Positions 15,763 to 25,613 of a stretch of 57,531 nucleotides of DNA are shown piece after piece. Position 1 is the first letter of the stretch; every line of letters begins with the position of its first letter. The notes under the pieces were generated by a model. That model made no database searches. It saw nothing but the letters and a program-made list of their open reading frames with translations, and was not told where the DNA came from. The position numbers and the translations under genes are program-made. Source of the DNA: Streptomyces sp. JJ36 (lineage in GTDB: Bacteria > Actinomycetota > Actinomycetes > Streptomycetales > Streptomycetaceae). The stretch lies in the NCBI RefSeq assembly GCF_021696945.1, contig NZ_JACYHE010000034.1, positions 1 to 57,531 on the forward strand. Reading direction: 5' to 3'.

Positions 15763-16350
15763 TCAGCGGGTCGCCGCGGCTCCGGCGGTCTCCGGGGTGC
15801 TCATGGCCGCGGCCGCCGCCGGTACGGGGGCCGTCCGTCCGGCCGCGGCCGGGACGTGCTCACGGGTTGCCGTGCCGCCGGCGGCGGCGGACGGCTCCGG
15901 CTCGCGCTCCGCGGACGCGGCGGGCGCCCCGGTGAGCGGCAGGGTGAACCAGACGGTCCTCCCGGTGCCGTCGTGCCGCTCCCGGGCGCCCCAGCTCTCG
16001 CCGAGCTGGGCCACCAGCGCCGGCCCGCGGCCGCCGGCGGCCTGCGCTCCGGAGGGGCGTCCCCGGGGCGGCCGAGTCCCGTCGGGCCGCCCCTCCTCCC
16101 GCACCGATACGGTCAACCGCTCGGCGGTGAGGCCGAGTTCCACGGTGCAGGTGCGGCCGGAGCGGCCGTGCAGGTGGACGTCGGTGAGCAGTTCGGTCAG
16201 CCCGAGCAGGGCGCGGTCGGTGAGCGCGTCGAGACGCCAGTAGCGGAGCTGTGCAGAAACGATTCTGCGCGCCTGACCGACCCGCGCCGGCAGCGCCTGG
16301 AACTCCATCGCACAGTGCCTGCCAGGCCTGCTCTCCCGACTCGTCACCAC
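15763..16350 (-). CDS. RsbW/SpoIIAB-like ATP-binding protein
   Basis: This is a protein of about 195 residues of the HATPase_c_2 type that is abundant in Streptomyces, related to anti-sigma-factor kinases. Visible elements are the helix with LTELLTDVHLHGRSG (about 51-65), where the N-box is Asp/His-rich rather than the usual Glu-x-x-x-Asn-Ala, and GGRGPALVAQLGESWG (about 107-122) as the G-box. The changed N-box makes kinase activity doubtful. After residue 140 the tail is Ala/Pro/Thr-rich and disordered. GTG 16350 is chosen because GGGAG lies 5 nt upstream; GTG 16347 and GTG 16356 are alternatives. No sigma factor or antagonist is adjacent. Confidence 0.72.
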   Translation of the reverse strand: MVTSRESRPGRHCAMEFQALPARVGQARRIVSAQLRYWRLDALTDRALLGLTELLTDVHLHGRSGRTCTVELGLTAERLTVSVREEGRPDGTRPPRGRPSGAQAAGGRGPALVAQLGESWGARERHDGTGRTVWFTLPLTGAPAASAEREPEPSAAAGGTATREHVPAAAGRTAPVPAAAAAMSTPETAGAAATR

Positions 16351-16540
16351 GGCCACTCCCTCGACGAAGGAACCGGGAACGCCCGGGAGCCCCGGGGTCC
16401 CAGAGAACGGAGCGTCTGCTCACTCCCCGCGTACGCGTGTGCACCGTACGCCGGTGTATGGAGCCCAGGGTGCGACCGGCCCGTGAGGGCCGCAAGTCGG
16501 GTCCGGCCGGGCGGGGGCGCCCGCCCGGCCCGCGGGAGGC

Positions 16541-16855
16541 TCAGCGGCCCAGCAGCCCCCGCTCGGCCGCGTCCTTCGCGCGGGCCGTGCGGATCGCCGC
16601 CAGCAGGCTCTCCCGGCGCTCCAGACCGAGGCGCAGCAGATAGCGGGTGCCGTCCAGGGTCGCCAGCGCGCTGCGGCGGGCGCCGTACCAGGGGCTGATC
16701 CGCACCTTGTCCAGGGGCGCACTGTCGATCTCCCGGCCGTAGCTGGTGAGCAGCTCCAGCCGGCCGTCCCGGACGAGCACCTGCCCGGCCCGGGTGAGCG
16801 AACGCAGCCAGCGCTCTATGCGTACACCCCTGGCGTCGAACTCAGGATCCGCCAT
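16541..16855 (-). CDS. Conserved hypothetical protein, PH-like
   Basis: This 104-residue soluble protein starts at ATG 16855 with GGAGG about 12 nt upstream. I do not recognise a named family. The alternating beta-strand pattern (QVLVRDGRLELLTSYG, PLDKVRISPW, RSALATLDGTRYLLRLG) followed by one C-terminal helix (RRESLLAAIRTARAK) resembles a small bacterial pleckstrin-homology fold. It is divergent from the Cds1-like gene. The 16357-16540 gap upstream of the RsbW-like gene holds no gene I can support. Confidence 0.65.
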   Translation of the reverse strand: MADPEFDARGVRIERWLRSLTRAGQVLVRDGRLELLTSYGREIDSAPLDKVRISPWYGARRSALATLDGTRYLLRLGLERRESLLAAIRTARAKDAAERGLLGR

Positions 16856-16972
16856 GCCGCACCGTCCTCCGCCTGACTCAACCCGCGGTCTACCCCCGTC
16901 CGGGTGCCCTACACCCCGGCGACACCCTCCTGGCAGTGTGCCCGGCATCGGGCGCGGCCACCAGTGCCGTTC

Positions 16973-16978
16973 TATCCT
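16973..16978 (+). promoter_or_regulatory. -10 element of leaderless Cds1-like mRNA
   Basis: TATCCT ends 6 nt before GTG 16985 and there is no ribosome binding site. No convincing -35 box is visible. Confidence 0.4.
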
Positions 16979-16984
16979 CGCCGG

Positions 16985-18127
16985 GTGAGCAGCAGCACCG
17001 GGCGGCCCGCGCGCCCCTCCACCGCCCCCGCCCGCACCCTCGACGTCGACCGCAGCGACCCGGACTACCGGGCCTGGCTGAAGGACGCCGTACGCCGGGT
17101 GCAGGCGGACCACAACCGCAGCGCCGACACGCACCTGCTCAACTTCCCGCTGCCGGAGGAGTGGGGCATCGACCTCTATCTCAAGGACGAGTCCACCCAC
17201 CCCACCGGCAGCCTCAAACACCGCTTGGCGCGCTCGCTCTTCCTCTACGGGCTCTGCAACGGCTGGATCCGCCCCGGACGCCCCGTCATCGAGGCGTCCA
17301 GCGGTTCCACCGCCGTCTCCGAGGCCTACTTCGCGCGCCTGATCGGGGTGCCCTTCATCGCCGTGATGCCGCGCACGACCAGCAGCGAGAAGACCCGGCT
17401 CATCGAGTTCCAGGGCGGCCGGTGCCATCTGGTGGACGACCCGCGGACGGTGTACGAGGTCTCCGCCGCGCTGGCCGCCGAGACCGGCGGCCACTACATG
17501 GACCAGTTCACCTACGCCGAACGTGCCACCGACTGGCGGGGCAACAACAACATCGCCGACTCCGTCTACCAGCAGCTCCGTCTGGAGCGCCACCCGGAGC
17601 CGGCCTGGATCGTCGCCACCGCGGGCACCGGCGGCACCTCGGCCACCGTGGCCCGCTACGTGCGCTACATGCAGTTCGACACCCGGGTCTGCGTGGCCGA
17701 CCCGGAGAACTCCTGCTTCTTCGACGGCTGGGTGCACCACGACCCCGGTGCGAGCTGCCCCGGCGGCTCCCGGATCGAGGGCATCGGCCGCCCGCGGATG
17801 GAGCCCAGCTTCGTGCCCGGGGCCCTGGACCGCATGATGAAGGTCCCGGACGCCGCCTCCGTCGCCGCCGTACGCACCCTGGAGCGGGTGAGCGGGCGGA
17901 AGGCCGGCGGCTCGACCGGCACCGGGCTGTGGAGCGCGCTGAAGATCGTGGCCGAGATGGTCGCCGCGGGGCGCAGCGGATCCGTCGTCACCCTGATCTG
18001 CGACCCGGGCGACCGCTACCTCGACAAGTACTACTCCGACGCCTGGCTGGCCGGGCAGGGCCTGGACATCGCGCCGTACACCGCGACCCTGGAGGCCTTT
18101 CTCGCCACGGGCGCGTGGCGCGACTGA
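16985..18127 (+). CDS. PLP-dependent cysteine synthase family protein (Cds1-like)
   Basis: This 380-residue fold-type II PLP enzyme resembles mycobacterial Cds1 (Rv3684), a cysteine desulfhydrase releasing H2S, pyruvate and ammonia. The PLP lysine is in [10 protein letters not shown] (about residues 75-84). The substrate loop EASSGSTA (about 104-111) has Ser where O-acetylserine sulfhydrylases have Asn (SGNTG), arguing against ordinary cysteine synthesis. [15 protein letters not shown] (about 207-221) binds the PLP phosphate. The C-terminal [13 protein letters not shown] supplies the residue near the pyridine nitrogen. GTG 16985 follows a -10 box at leaderless spacing. The 3' end is overlapped by a convergent SRPBCC gene. 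Confidence 0.82.
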   Translation: MSSSTGRPARPSTAPARTLDVDRSDPDYRAWLKDAVRRVQADHNRSADTHLLNFPLPEEWGIDLYLKDESTHPTGSLKHRLARSLFLYGLCNGWIRPGRPVIEASSGSTAVSEAYFARLIGVPFIAVMPRTTSSEKTRLIEFQGGRCHLVDDPRTVYEVSAALAAETGGHYMDQFTYAERATDWRGNNNIADSVYQQLRLERHPEPAWIVATAGTGGTSATVARYVRYMQFDTRVCVADPENSCFFDGWVHHDPGASCPGGSRIEGIGRPRMEPSFVPGALDRMMKVPDAASVAAVRTLERVSGRKAGGSTGTGLWSALKIVAEMVAAGRSGSVVTLICDPGDRYLDKYYSDAWLAGQGLDIAPYTATLEAFLATGAWRD

Positions 18128-18584
18128 GCAGCCGGACCAGCCGCCGCACCGCGTCCCGCACGGAACGGCGCACGCCCGGGCGCAGCAGGCGGAACACCGC
18201 CCGGGTCGCGGCGGGCCCGTCGAGCGCCGTGGTGTACCGCACCAGCGTGCCGGACCCCCGCGGCACCAGGCGCCACTCCTCGGCCATGGCCCGCACGCCG
18301 GGTGTGTCGGTGCGGTCGGTGCCATAGGCGAAGCAGGCCCCCCGCTCCGCGGTGAAGACCATCTCCTCGAACCACAGGCCGCCCCGGGGCCGGATGTCGC
18401 GGCCCTGCCCGTCGCGGGCGGGGCGCGCACCGCGTACGGCCGTGAACCGCCGCGGCCGGCCCGCGGTCCGGGCCGGCTCCGCGAAGACCGCGTGCGGTGG
18501 CGCCGCGACCACCCCGCCGGACTCCAGCCGCACCGGGGCGGACGCGACGAACCCGGGCTCGACGGGGCGGAGTCGGTGTGCCAA
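17988..18584 (-). CDS. SRPBCC (START-like) family protein
   Basis: This is a protein of about 198 residues with a START/polyketide-cyclase-like fold, recognised by [13 protein letters not shown], the short WF/RRF turn and the strand WFEEMVF followed by [20 protein letters not shown]. Such proteins bind hydrophobic ligands, and many have no known role. TTG 18584 is chosen because GGGAGG sits 5 nt upstream; TTG 18638, one base past the DeoR stop, is an alternative that would couple it to that gene. The last 45 residues are Arg/Pro/Ser-rich and antiparallel to the end of the Cds1-like gene (140-nt overlap), so the natural C-terminus may be unstructured. Confidence 0.62.
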   Translation of the reverse strand: MAHRLRPVEPGFVASAPVRLESGGVVAAPPHAVFAEPARTAGRPRRFTAVRGARPARDGQGRDIRPRGGLWFEEMVFTAERGACFAYGTDRTDTPGVRAMAEEWRLVPRGSGTLVRYTTALDGPAATRAVFRLLRPGVRRSVRDAVRRLVRLLSRATRPWRERPPGSRCTARCPGPARPARRRSSTCRGSGRPGRRSG

Positions 18585-18639
18585 GGCGGCCTCCCACGCA
18601 CGCGCCGGGGCCCCGGACGGAGCCCCGCTCGCCGTCAAC

Positions 18640-19485
18640 CTAGCCCACGTGCTCCGCGCCGTCAGCCGGTTCCCCGGCCACCACCAGGCCCGGCAACTGC
18701 TCGGTGATCTCCGCCCGCGCCTCCGGGGAGATCCCGCCGTCCGTGACCAGGGTGTCCACCTCGGACAGCGCGGCGAACGAACTCAGTCCCACCGTGCCCC
18801 ACTTGGTGTGGTCCGCGACCACCACCACGCGGCGGGCGGAGCGCACCAACTGCCGGTTGGTCTCCGCCTCCGCCAGGTTCGGCGTCGACAGACCCGCCTC
18901 CACCGATATCCCGTGCACGCCCAGGAAGAGCACGTCGAAGTGGAGCGACCGGATGGCGGCGTCCGCGACCGGTCCCACCAGCGAGTCGGACGGCGTGCGC
19001 ACGCCGCCGGTGAGCACCACCGTGGCCGCACCCGGAGCGGGGAACCCCTCCCCGCGGGTGCGCTGCGCGCTGTGGAAGACGTCGGCCACCCGCACCGAGT
19101 TGGTCACCACCGTCAGACCGGGCACGTCGAGCAGGTGCCGGGCCAGGGCGAAGGTCGTGGTGCCGCCGGAGAGCGCGAGGGCGCTGCCCGGCGCCGCCAT
19201 CGCCGCCGCGGCCCGCGCGATGTCCTCCTTCGCGCTCGGCTCCAGCGAGGACTTCGCCTCGAAGCCCGGCTCGTGGGTGCTCGCCTCGGCGACCGGCACG
19301 GCGCCGCCGTGCACCTTCTCCAGGGCCCCCTGCCGCGCCAGCACGTCCAGGTCGCGGCGGACCGTCATGTCGGACACCCGCAGCCGGCGGGTCAGCTCGT
19401 TCACCCGGACGCCCCCGCGCCTGCGGACCTCGTCCAGGATGAGGGCGCGCCGCTGCTCGGCGAGGAGGTTCTGGTTGTCGCCCAC
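18640..19485 (-). CDS. DeoR family transcriptional regulator
   Basis: This 281-residue sugar-phosphate-responsive repressor has the DeoR HTH at residues about 8-60 (EQRRALILDEVRRRGGVRVN and VSDMTVRRDLDVLARQG). It also has the DeoRC sensor domain, with ALSGGTTTFALARHL (about 117-131), a phosphate-binding Gly-Gly-Thr-Thr loop, FLGVHGIS and VADHTKWG. GTG 19485 is chosen because the family begins right at the HTH and AAGGGA lies about 10 nt upstream. The SRPBCC gene follows on the same strand and may be cotranscribed. No sugar kinase or transporter lies beside it, so the regulated sugar is unknown. Confidence 0.88.
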   Translation of the reverse strand: MGDNQNLLAEQRRALILDEVRRRGGVRVNELTRRLRVSDMTVRRDLDVLARQGALEKVHGGAVPVAEASTHEPGFEAKSSLEPSAKEDIARAAAAMAAPGSALALSGGTTTFALARHLLDVPGLTVVTNSVRVADVFHSAQRTRGEGFPAPGAATVVLTGGVRTPSDSLVGPVADAAIRSLHFDVLFLGVHGISVEAGLSTPNLAEAETNRQLVRSARRVVVVADHTKWGTVGLSSFAALSEVDTLVTDGGISPEARAEITEQLPGLVVAGEPADGAEHVG

Positions 19486-19704
19486 CCGGTGCCGTCCCTT
19501 CGTCCCGCGGCCGCTCGTCCGTTCCGGCACATCCTCCCATGCGCCCCGGCGGACGTCCCGTCACGATTCCGGGTCCGCCCGCTACGGGGGGCTGCGCCGG
19601 GGCGGCGCGGGCGGGATGCTGGAGGACGGCGGCCGGGGCGCCCGGCGCACGCGCCGGGACCGGTGCCGGAGCTGACGGACACACACCTACGGCCGGGGAG
19701 CGGT

Positions 19705-22155
19705 ATGCAGGGGGAGCGGACGCCCGGGGCGGCACCGGTGCCGGCGGCGGGCCGGGAACCGGCGGAGGGCCCGGAGCCGGGCCAGCGGCCGGGCGGCGGC
19801 CCGGCCCTGGAGCTGCGGGTGCACGGCGTGGGCGGCGCCACCCCCGAGGAGATGCTGGGCGACCCCCGCACCCGGCGGATCACCGGGGACGACACCGCCG
19901 CGGTCCACCGGCGCGCGGCCGACGTGGACGCCGAGAGCCGGCCGCGGGACCACGCGGGCCGTACGGTGCCCGAGGCGTACTGCTGGTCGCCGCTCACCTC
20001 CGGCAACAGCGCGCGCGCCCTCTGGCTGCTCCTGCTGCCCTTCATGGTCGCCAACCTCGCGCACTGGATGCGTCCGGCGGCGGCCGGTCGCCGTACGGCC
20101 GTCCGGCTGCACGGCACGCTGGTCCGGCTGCTCGCGTTGAGCCTCACCGTGCTGCTCGTCGCGGCCGCCTGCGAGGTCGCCCTGGACCAGGTCGCCTGGC
20201 AGTGCGCCGGGTCGCCGGAGTGTGCCGGCGGCCGTTCCTGGCTCGGCTTCCTCGCCGTGGACGACCGGGGCGCGGGCGGCTGGTGGAGCGCGCCCGGACG
20301 GCGTCTCGCCCTGGCCGCCCTGGTGCCCGCCGCGCTCACGGTGCTGCTGTGGTGGCTCTCCCACCGCACCTGGAGCGCGTACGAGACCCAGCCCCCGTGG
20401 CAGCGCCCGGTGGAGACCGACGGCCCGCCCGACGGCGAGCGGCCCGCGCTGTGCCTCCCCGGCTTCTGGTACGGCAGGCGGCTGGTGGCGCGGCTGCGTG
20501 CCGCGCACACCGCGGCCGGCTTCCTCACCGTCGCCGCCGCACTGACCGCGGCCGCCTCCCGCTTCGACCGGCGGCCGGGCGGCAGCCTGGTGCTGGACAC
20601 CTTCGGCTGGGTCCTGATCGCCCTGCTGGTGGCCGGAGCGGCCTGGGTGGTGGCCACCGTGTGCGCCCGGGGGCGCAAGGAGCAGGTGCCGGACGACCGC
20701 CTGGACCGGCTGACCGTGCGGGCGCTGCCCGGCGCCTCCGCCGCGGTGCTGGTGCTCTGCGCGCTCCATGCCGCCTGGGACCGCCCCGGCTGGGGCAGCG
20801 GCGGGGTGCTGCCCGGTGACGAGACGTTCGGCGTGCTGGCCGTCGCCCAGGGGTGTCTGGTGGCGGCGCTGGCGGTGCTCGGCGCGCTGCTGCACCGCAC
20901 CACCCGGGTGCCGCGCACCGTGCTCCACGGGCAGGGCGCCGCGGCCACCGCGATGCTCGCCTGTGCGCTGGGCGGGGTGATGTCCGGAGGGGTGGCGCAG
21001 CGCGTCGCCGACTGGCTGGACGGCGGCGGCACGCCCGGTACGGGCGACGGGCCGATCCCCGGGCCGCCCACGGTGCTGACCTGGCAGGCCGCGACGATAC
21101 CGGTGCTGCTCGGCGTCGCGGTGCTGCTGCTCGCCGTGCTGGCGGTACGGACCTGGCGCATGGGGCGCCGGCTGGCCGGGACCGTCCACCACGGCTATCC
21201 GGGCGCGGTACGCGACGCCGCCCGCTCCCGGCGCATCGGCCGGGTCCTCGCCCGCGCCGCGCTCACCGACGCCGCGCCCCGGCTGGTGGGCGTGGTCGCC
21301 CTGGTCGCCCTGGTGCTGGGCGGCGTCGCGGTGCTCGGCACCTGGCTGACCGGCGAGGTGCCCGGGCACGCCGCGGACGGGGCGCCGGCGGTGATCGACG
21401 GGCTCGCCGACACGGCGCAGGCGCTCGGGTCCTGGATGATCGGCTTCGCCTTCCTGCTCCTGGTCACCTGCGGCCGGCGCGCGTACCGGGACGCCTCCAC
21501 CCGCCGCACCATCGGCATCCTGTGGGACGTCGGCACCTTCTGGCCGCGGGCCGCCCACCCCTTCGCCCCGCCCTGCTACGCCGAGCGCGCCGTCCCGGAC
21601 CTGGTCTGGCGGATGGCCACCTGGACCGGCCGGTACAGCGGGGGCCGGCTCGTCCTCACCGGGCACTCCCAGGGCAGTGTGCTGGCCGCCGCCGCGGTCT
21701 GGCAGCTCGACCACGCCACCCGGCGGCAGGTCGCCCTGCTCACCCACGGCTCCCCGCTGGAGCGCCTCTACGGCCGCTGGTTCCCGGCGTACTTCGGGCC
21801 CCGGCCGCTCGGCGCGCTCCACGGCGAGCTCGACTGCTGGCGGAACCTGTGGCGGCTCACCGACCCGATCGGCGGCCCGGTGCGGCTGCCGGACGACGGC
21901 CGGCCCGAGGTCGACCGCGGCCCGCTCCGGGACCCCCTCGCCTACGGCCGCACCGCCGACCAGCCGCTCCCCGCGCCCATCCTGGGCCACGGCGGGTACG
22001 CGGCCGACCCGGCCTTCGACGAGGAGCGCGACGGCCTGCTGGCGCGGCTGTGCCCGGACGGCCGGGTACCCGCCCAGCCGGCCCCGGCGGAGGCGCCGGT
22101 ACCGCCGGGAGCGGCGGAGGCGCCTCACTCCGGCTCGGGCAGGTCCTCCGCGTAG
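19705..22155 (+). CDS. Large integral membrane protein with C-terminal serine-hydrolase-like domain
   Basis: This 816-residue protein starts at ATG 19705 behind GGGGAG. An N-terminal soluble segment (about 1-105, including [17 protein letters not shown]) is followed by roughly 10 hydrophobic membrane segments between residues about 108 and 590. The C-terminal cytoplasmic part holds [19 protein letters not shown], where GHSQGS (653-658) is a classic alpha/beta-hydrolase nucleophile elbow (Ser655). The N-terminal [12 protein letters not shown] is also the oxyanion-strand style seen in such hydrolases, so the membrane region may be inserted into a split hydrolase. A lipase or esterase acting at the membrane is plausible. 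The 3' end overlaps the convergent AAA+ gene by 31 nt. Confidence 0.75.
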   Translation: MQGERTPGAAPVPAAGREPAEGPEPGQRPGGGPALELRVHGVGGATPEEMLGDPRTRRITGDDTAAVHRRAADVDAESRPRDHAGRTVPEAYCWSPLTSGNSARALWLLLLPFMVANLAHWMRPAAAGRRTAVRLHGTLVRLLALSLTVLLVAAACEVALDQVAWQCAGSPECAGGRSWLGFLAVDDRGAGGWWSAPGRRLALAALVPAALTVLLWWLSHRTWSAYETQPPWQRPVETDGPPDGERPALCLPGFWYGRRLVARLRAAHTAAGFLTVAAALTAAASRFDRRPGGSLVLDTFGWVLIALLVAGAAWVVATVCARGRKEQVPDDRLDRLTVRALPGASAAVLVLCALHAAWDRPGWGSGGVLPGDETFGVLAVAQGCLVAALAVLGALLHRTTRVPRTVLHGQGAAATAMLACALGGVMSGGVAQRVADWLDGGGTPGTGDGPIPGPPTVLTWQAATIPVLLGVAVLLLAVLAVRTWRMGRRLAGTVHHGYPGAVRDAARSRRIGRVLARAALTDAAPRLVGVVALVALVLGGVAVLGTWLTGEVPGHAADGAPAVIDGLADTAQALGSWMIGFAFLLLVTCGRRAYRDASTRRTIGILWDVGTFWPRAAHPFAPPCYAERAVPDLVWRMATWTGRYSGGRLVLTGHSQGSVLAAAAVWQLDHATRRQVALLTHGSPLERLYGRWFPAYFGPRPLGALHGELDCWRNLWRLTDPIGGPVRLPDDGRPEVDRGPLRDPLAYGRTADQPLPAPILGHGGYAADPAFDEERDGLLARLCPDGRVPAQPAPAEAPVPPGAAEAPHSGSGRSSA

Positions 22156-24587
22156 AGCAGCGTCAGCGCCTCGGTGTCCGGGTCGTCGAGCTCCGCCACC
22201 CGTCCGGCGTGCCGCTCCACCATCGCCTCGAACGTCTGCCGCGCGGTGCGCCCGTTCCCGAAGGCCGGGCCCTTCGGCAGCCGGGCGAAGTAGCCGAGCA
22301 GCGCCTCCGGCGCGCCTTCGGCGAGCCGGTACTGGTGCTCCCGCGCCTGCTGCTCGACGATGCTCAGCAGCTCCCGGGGCGCGTAGTCGCCGAAGGTGAT
22401 GGTGCGGGAGAAGCGGCTGGCCACACCCGGGTTGACGGCCAGGAACCGCTCCATCTCGGTGGTGTAGCCCGCCGCGATCACCACCACCTCGTCGCGGTGG
22501 TCCTCCATCAGCTTCACCAGCGTGTCGATGGCCTCCCGGCCGAAGTCGCGGCCGGAGTCCTCGGGGGAGAGGGCGTAGGCCTCGTCGATGAAGAGCACCC
22601 CGCCGCGCGCCCGGTCGAAGGCCTCCTGGGTACGGATCGCCGTGGAGCCGATGTGCTCGCCGACCAGGTCGACCCGGGAGACCTCGACCAGGTGGCCGCG
22701 CTCAAGGACGCCCAGCGCGTGCAGGATCTCGCCGTAGAGCCGGGCGACGGTGGTCTTCCCGGTGCCGGGGGACCCGGTGAAGACCAGATGGCGGCGGACC
22801 GAGGCGGCCTTGAGACCGGCCTCCACGCGGCGCCGGCCGACCTCGATCATGTTGGTCAGCGTCCGTACCTCGCGCTTGACGCTCTCCAGGCCCACCAGCG
22901 CGTCGAGTTCGCCCAGCACGTCCGCCGCGGGCCGGGCGGCCGGCGGCGCGGTGTCCTCCGCGGCGGCCGGGGCGGTGGCGGCGGCAGCGGGGGAGGCGGG
23001 CGCCGGGCCCGCGGACGGCTCGGTGGCCCGCTGCCGGGGAACCGCCGCGGGGGCCGTGAGCAGCCCCGTGGTGGCCGCCGGAGCGGCCGGCGGCGCCGTC
23101 GGCGGGGCCGGGGCGGCGGCGCTCTCGTCGCTGCTGCAGTCCTCCACGACCGGCCCCTCCTCGGCGAACTCGAAGCCGCCGCGCGCACAGCGCTCCGTAC
23201 GGCACCGGCGCAGCGTCGTGCGGCACCCGTCGATGACGTGGAAGCCGTACCCCCGGCTGCCGGTCACCCGGCAGCCGTGGAAGGTGCCGCGGCCGTCGGC
23301 GGAGACGTACACCCCGGCCTCCTCGGGGCCGGTGACGGTGCACCGCTCCACGGTCGGGTCCGCGCCCTTGGTCACGATGAACCCCGTCGCGGTCCCGTCG
23401 ACCGTGCAGTCGGCGAGGGTGCCGCCGCTTCCGTGGTCACGGAACCAGGCTCCCGTGGCCGCCTCCCGGATGCGGCAGTCGTCGAGCTGCACCGTGGCCC
23501 CGTCGCTCACCGAGACCGCGGTGCCGCGCACCTGGGTCAGATCGCTGTCCAGCACGTCCGCCCGGGACCCGCGGTCCAGCACGAACAGCGCGTCCGGCAC
23601 GCCGTGCACCCGGCAGGAGTCGAGCACCGCGGAGGCGCCGTCGCTGACCCAGACGGCCGGGTAGTCGCCAGTGCTCTCGTGTATCTCGCAGCCGTTGGCA
23701 TCCACCCGGGTGCCCGGGTCCCACACCGAGAGGCCGTTCCGGCCGAACCGCCGCACGGTGGAGCGGGTCAGCGTGAGCACCGCGCGGGAGCGCAGGTCCA
23801 CCGCGTTCTCCGGAAGGTCGTGGAGCCGGCAGTCCGCCAGGGTCAGCACCGCGTCGGTGTCCAGGGTGACGCCGTCGCCCGACGTACGGTGCACCTGGCA
23901 GTCCGTCAGGTGCCCGGTGGCCCGGGCCGTGACCTGGACCCCGGCGCCCTTGATCTCGTACAGCTCGCACCCCACCGCCTCCGCGGCGCTGCCCTCGCCG
24001 TGCAGCGAGAGGCCGGCCCCGGAGGCGTGGTGCACCCGGCAGCGCTCCAGCCGGGGGTGGGCGCCGTCGGTGACCGCGATCCCGGCCCGGCCGGCCGCCA
24101 CCACCTCGCACTCCTCGTAGACCCCGCCGGCGCCGCCGGTGACGCTGACGCCCAGTCCCGCCGGGTTGTCCACGGTGCACCGCCGCATCGTCGGCCGGGC
24201 TCCGCCGCGCACCTCGATGCCGGCCGCGGACCGGGTGAGCACCCGCAGGCCGGTCAGCTCCGGGGTGCAGTCCTCCACCAGCACCGCCGGTGCGGACACG
24301 TCCTGTCCCTCGAGTTGCAGGTCGCGCACCGTCGCCGAGCCGCGCACGGTCAGCGCCACACCCTCGCCGGGCGCGATCCGGACCGAACCCGATCCGGACC
24401 GCTCGGGCCCCCGCAGGGTGATCGCCCGGTCCACCACCAGGTTCTCCCGGTAGGTGCCGGGCGCGACCGTCAGCACGTCGCCGTCCGCCGCCGCGTGGAG
24501 GGCCGCGGCGACAGACGCGTACTCGCCGGTTCGGCGCCGCCACCGCGACGAGCCGGTGTGTGTGACCTGGACCGAGGCCTGTCCCAT
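22125..24587 (-). CDS. Right-handed beta-helix / CbxX-type AAA+ ATPase fusion
   Basis: This is an 820-residue protein. Residues about 20-470 are a parallel beta-helix of pectate-lyase/NosD type with repeated rungs containing Cys (patterns such as [40 protein letters not shown]). Residues about 475-555 form an Ala/Pro linker. Residues about 560-815 are a CbxX/CfxQ-SpoVK-EccA type AAA+ domain with Walker [19 protein letters not shown], Walker [13 protein letters not shown], and an arginine finger in [12 protein letters not shown]. The closest known role is the EccA component of type VII secretion and rubisco-activase-like remodelling, but no Esx or EccC gene is nearby. ATG 24587 (GAGG 11 nt upstream) is preferred over GTG 24605. 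It overlaps the convergent membrane-hydrolase gene. Confidence 0.85.
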   Translation of the reverse strand: MGQASVQVTHTGSSRWRRRTGEYASVAAALHAAADGDVLTVAPGTYRENLVVDRAITLRGPERSGSGSVRIAPGEGVALTVRGSATVRDLQLEGQDVSAPAVLVEDCTPELTGLRVLTRSAAGIEVRGGARPTMRRCTVDNPAGLGVSVTGGAGGVYEECEVVAAGRAGIAVTDGAHPRLERCRVHHASGAGLSLHGEGSAAEAVGCELYEIKGAGVQVTARATGHLTDCQVHRTSGDGVTLDTDAVLTLADCRLHDLPENAVDLRSRAVLTLTRSTVRRFGRNGLSVWDPGTRVDANGCEIHESTGDYPAVWVSDGASAVLDSCRVHGVPDALFVLDRGSRADVLDSDLTQVRGTAVSVSDGATVQLDDCRIREAATGAWFRDHGSGGTLADCTVDGTATGFIVTKGADPTVERCTVTGPEEAGVYVSADGRGTFHGCRVTGSRGYGFHVIDGCRTTLRRCRTERCARGGFEFAEEGPVVEDCSSDESAAAPAPPTAPPAAPAATTGLLTAPAAVPRQRATEPSAGPAPASPAAAATAPAAAEDTAPPAARPAADVLGELDALVGLESVKREVRTLTNMIEVGRRRVEAGLKAASVRRHLVFTGSPGTGKTTVARLYGEILHALGVLERGHLVEVSRVDLVGEHIGSTAIRTQEAFDRARGGVLFIDEAYALSPEDSGRDFGREAIDTLVKLMEDHRDEVVVIAAGYTTEMERFLAVNPGVASRFSRTITFGDYAPRELLSIVEQQAREHQYRLAEGAPEALLGYFARLPKGPAFGNGRTARQTFEAMVERHAGRVAELDDPDTEALTLLYAEDLPEPE

Positions 24588-24685
24588 GGACTGCTGCGTC
24601 CTCACTTCGTGCGATCGTCAAGGCTGCGCGCCGCCGCTCGCGGGCAGCACCACCGTAGCGTGCGTGCGCCGCGGCCGATCACCGG

Positions 24686-25285
24686 TCAGCCGTTGCCGCC
24701 CAGCCGCCCCGAGTCCGGGCCGATCCGGGCCCACTCCTCGTCCCAGCGCGCGAACCGGCGCCGCATCATGCGGCGTACCGCGCCACGCCGTCCGGCCTCC
24801 ACCGCGACCGCGGCGGCCACCCCGGCCACCAGACCGGCCACCACCGCGTGCGAGGAGGCGGTGGACGCCGACATCGGGGCGCTGGTGAGGCTGCCGTGCT
24901 CGTCCGTCCAGACCCGGAAGCGGTCCCCGGGGCGGACCGGGCGGCCGGCCGTCGCGGGCCCGGTGCGCGTGGTGCCGTCGGGGCTCTTCCAGAAGGCGAG
25001 CACCGGGTAGCCGGCCTCCTCGGCGGTCCGCTCGGCGCCGTCCTCCCCGACGGGGTGCGGGAGCACCTGGTCGGTGGTGGCCCACACCGGGTGCCGGTGG
25101 CGGCGCTGCTCCGCGACGACCCGGTTCAGCTCGGCGCTCGCGGCCAGGCCGGCGGCCAGGCCCGCCAGCGGGGTCCCGAGCACGATCAGCAGCGCCGCGC
25201 ACAGGGTGAGCCATGCCTCGGCGCGATCGGTCTCCCGGCACAGCGGATTGCCGCGCCAGCGCCACAGTCCGGCGACGATGCGCAC
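24686..25285 (-). CDS. Rv1733c-like membrane protein
   Basis: This 199-residue protein has two transmembrane segments (about 26-48, LTLCAALLIVLGTPLAGLAAG, and about 140-160, AVVAGLVAGVAAAVAV) bracketing an extracytoplasmic beta-rich loop. The start GLWRWRGNPLCRETDRAEAW is the hallmark of the Rv1733c family, known in mycobacteria as a dormancy-regulon antigen and multiplied in Streptomyces with unknown function. GTG 25285 is chosen because AGAAGGGG lies 8 nt upstream. It lies upstream of the AAA+ gene on the same strand with a 98-nt gap, so cotranscription is possible but not obvious. Confidence 0.8.
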   Translation of the reverse strand: MRIVAGLWRWRGNPLCRETDRAEAWLTLCAALLIVLGTPLAGLAAGLAASAELNRVVAEQRRHRHPVWATTDQVLPHPVGEDGAERTAEEAGYPVLAFWKSPDGTTRTGPATAGRPVRPGDRFRVWTDEHGSLTSAPMSASTASSHAVVAGLVAGVAAAVAVEAGRRGAVRRMMRRRFARWDEEWARIGPDSGRLGGNG

Positions 25286-25613
25286 GGTGCTCACCCCTTC
25301 TGCAACCCCCTGGGAGAGGGACCTTACTCGGAACCGGTGGGGCGCGGGAGGCACGGGTGCGCGCCGTGGAATGCAACCGTGACGCCGGTGCACGCCCGCG
25401 CACCGGTGTCGTCGCGGAGGGTGAAGGCGGAACCACCGGTCTCACGGTGCGTAGAGAAAGCCCGGGTGCCGCGCCCGGCGTTACCCGCCGGTGGCCGTGC
25501 CATTCCCGGTGCGCACGTCTCTTTCGGGCGATTGCCGCGGTCGTCCCGGCACTCTAACTTGCTTGCGCAGTGCGGGAATTGCCCGCTCCCGACGCAGATT
25601 GGGCTGGACTTTC
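25286..25613. other. Intergenic regulatory region between the Rv1733c-like gene and the encapsulin pair
   Basis: This 328-nt divergent region holds no ORF I can support. It contains an inverted repeat CCGGTGC (25385-25391) / GCACCGG (25400-25406) with an 8-nt spacer, a candidate encapsulin promoter at 25532-25560, and a small hairpin GCGGG/CCCGC in the encapsulin leader near 25572-25586. It is more AT-rich toward the encapsulin start. Confidence 0.4.
25532..25560 (+). promoter_or_regulatory. Candidate promoter of the encapsulin operon
   Basis: TTGCCG (25532-25537) and TAACTT (25555-25560) are spaced 17 bp. A transcript from about 25567 would carry a leader of about 47 nt before ATG 25614. 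Confidence 0.5.

Noticed and set aside
22125..24587. A type VII secretion locus
   Set aside because: Only an EccA-like AAA+ domain is present; no EccB/C/D/E, mycosin or WXG100 gene is visible on either side.
20853..25010. Very long plus-strand open frame across the AAA+ gene
   Set aside because: It runs antisense through the beta-helix/AAA+ gene and has no recognisable motif, so it is a GC artefact.
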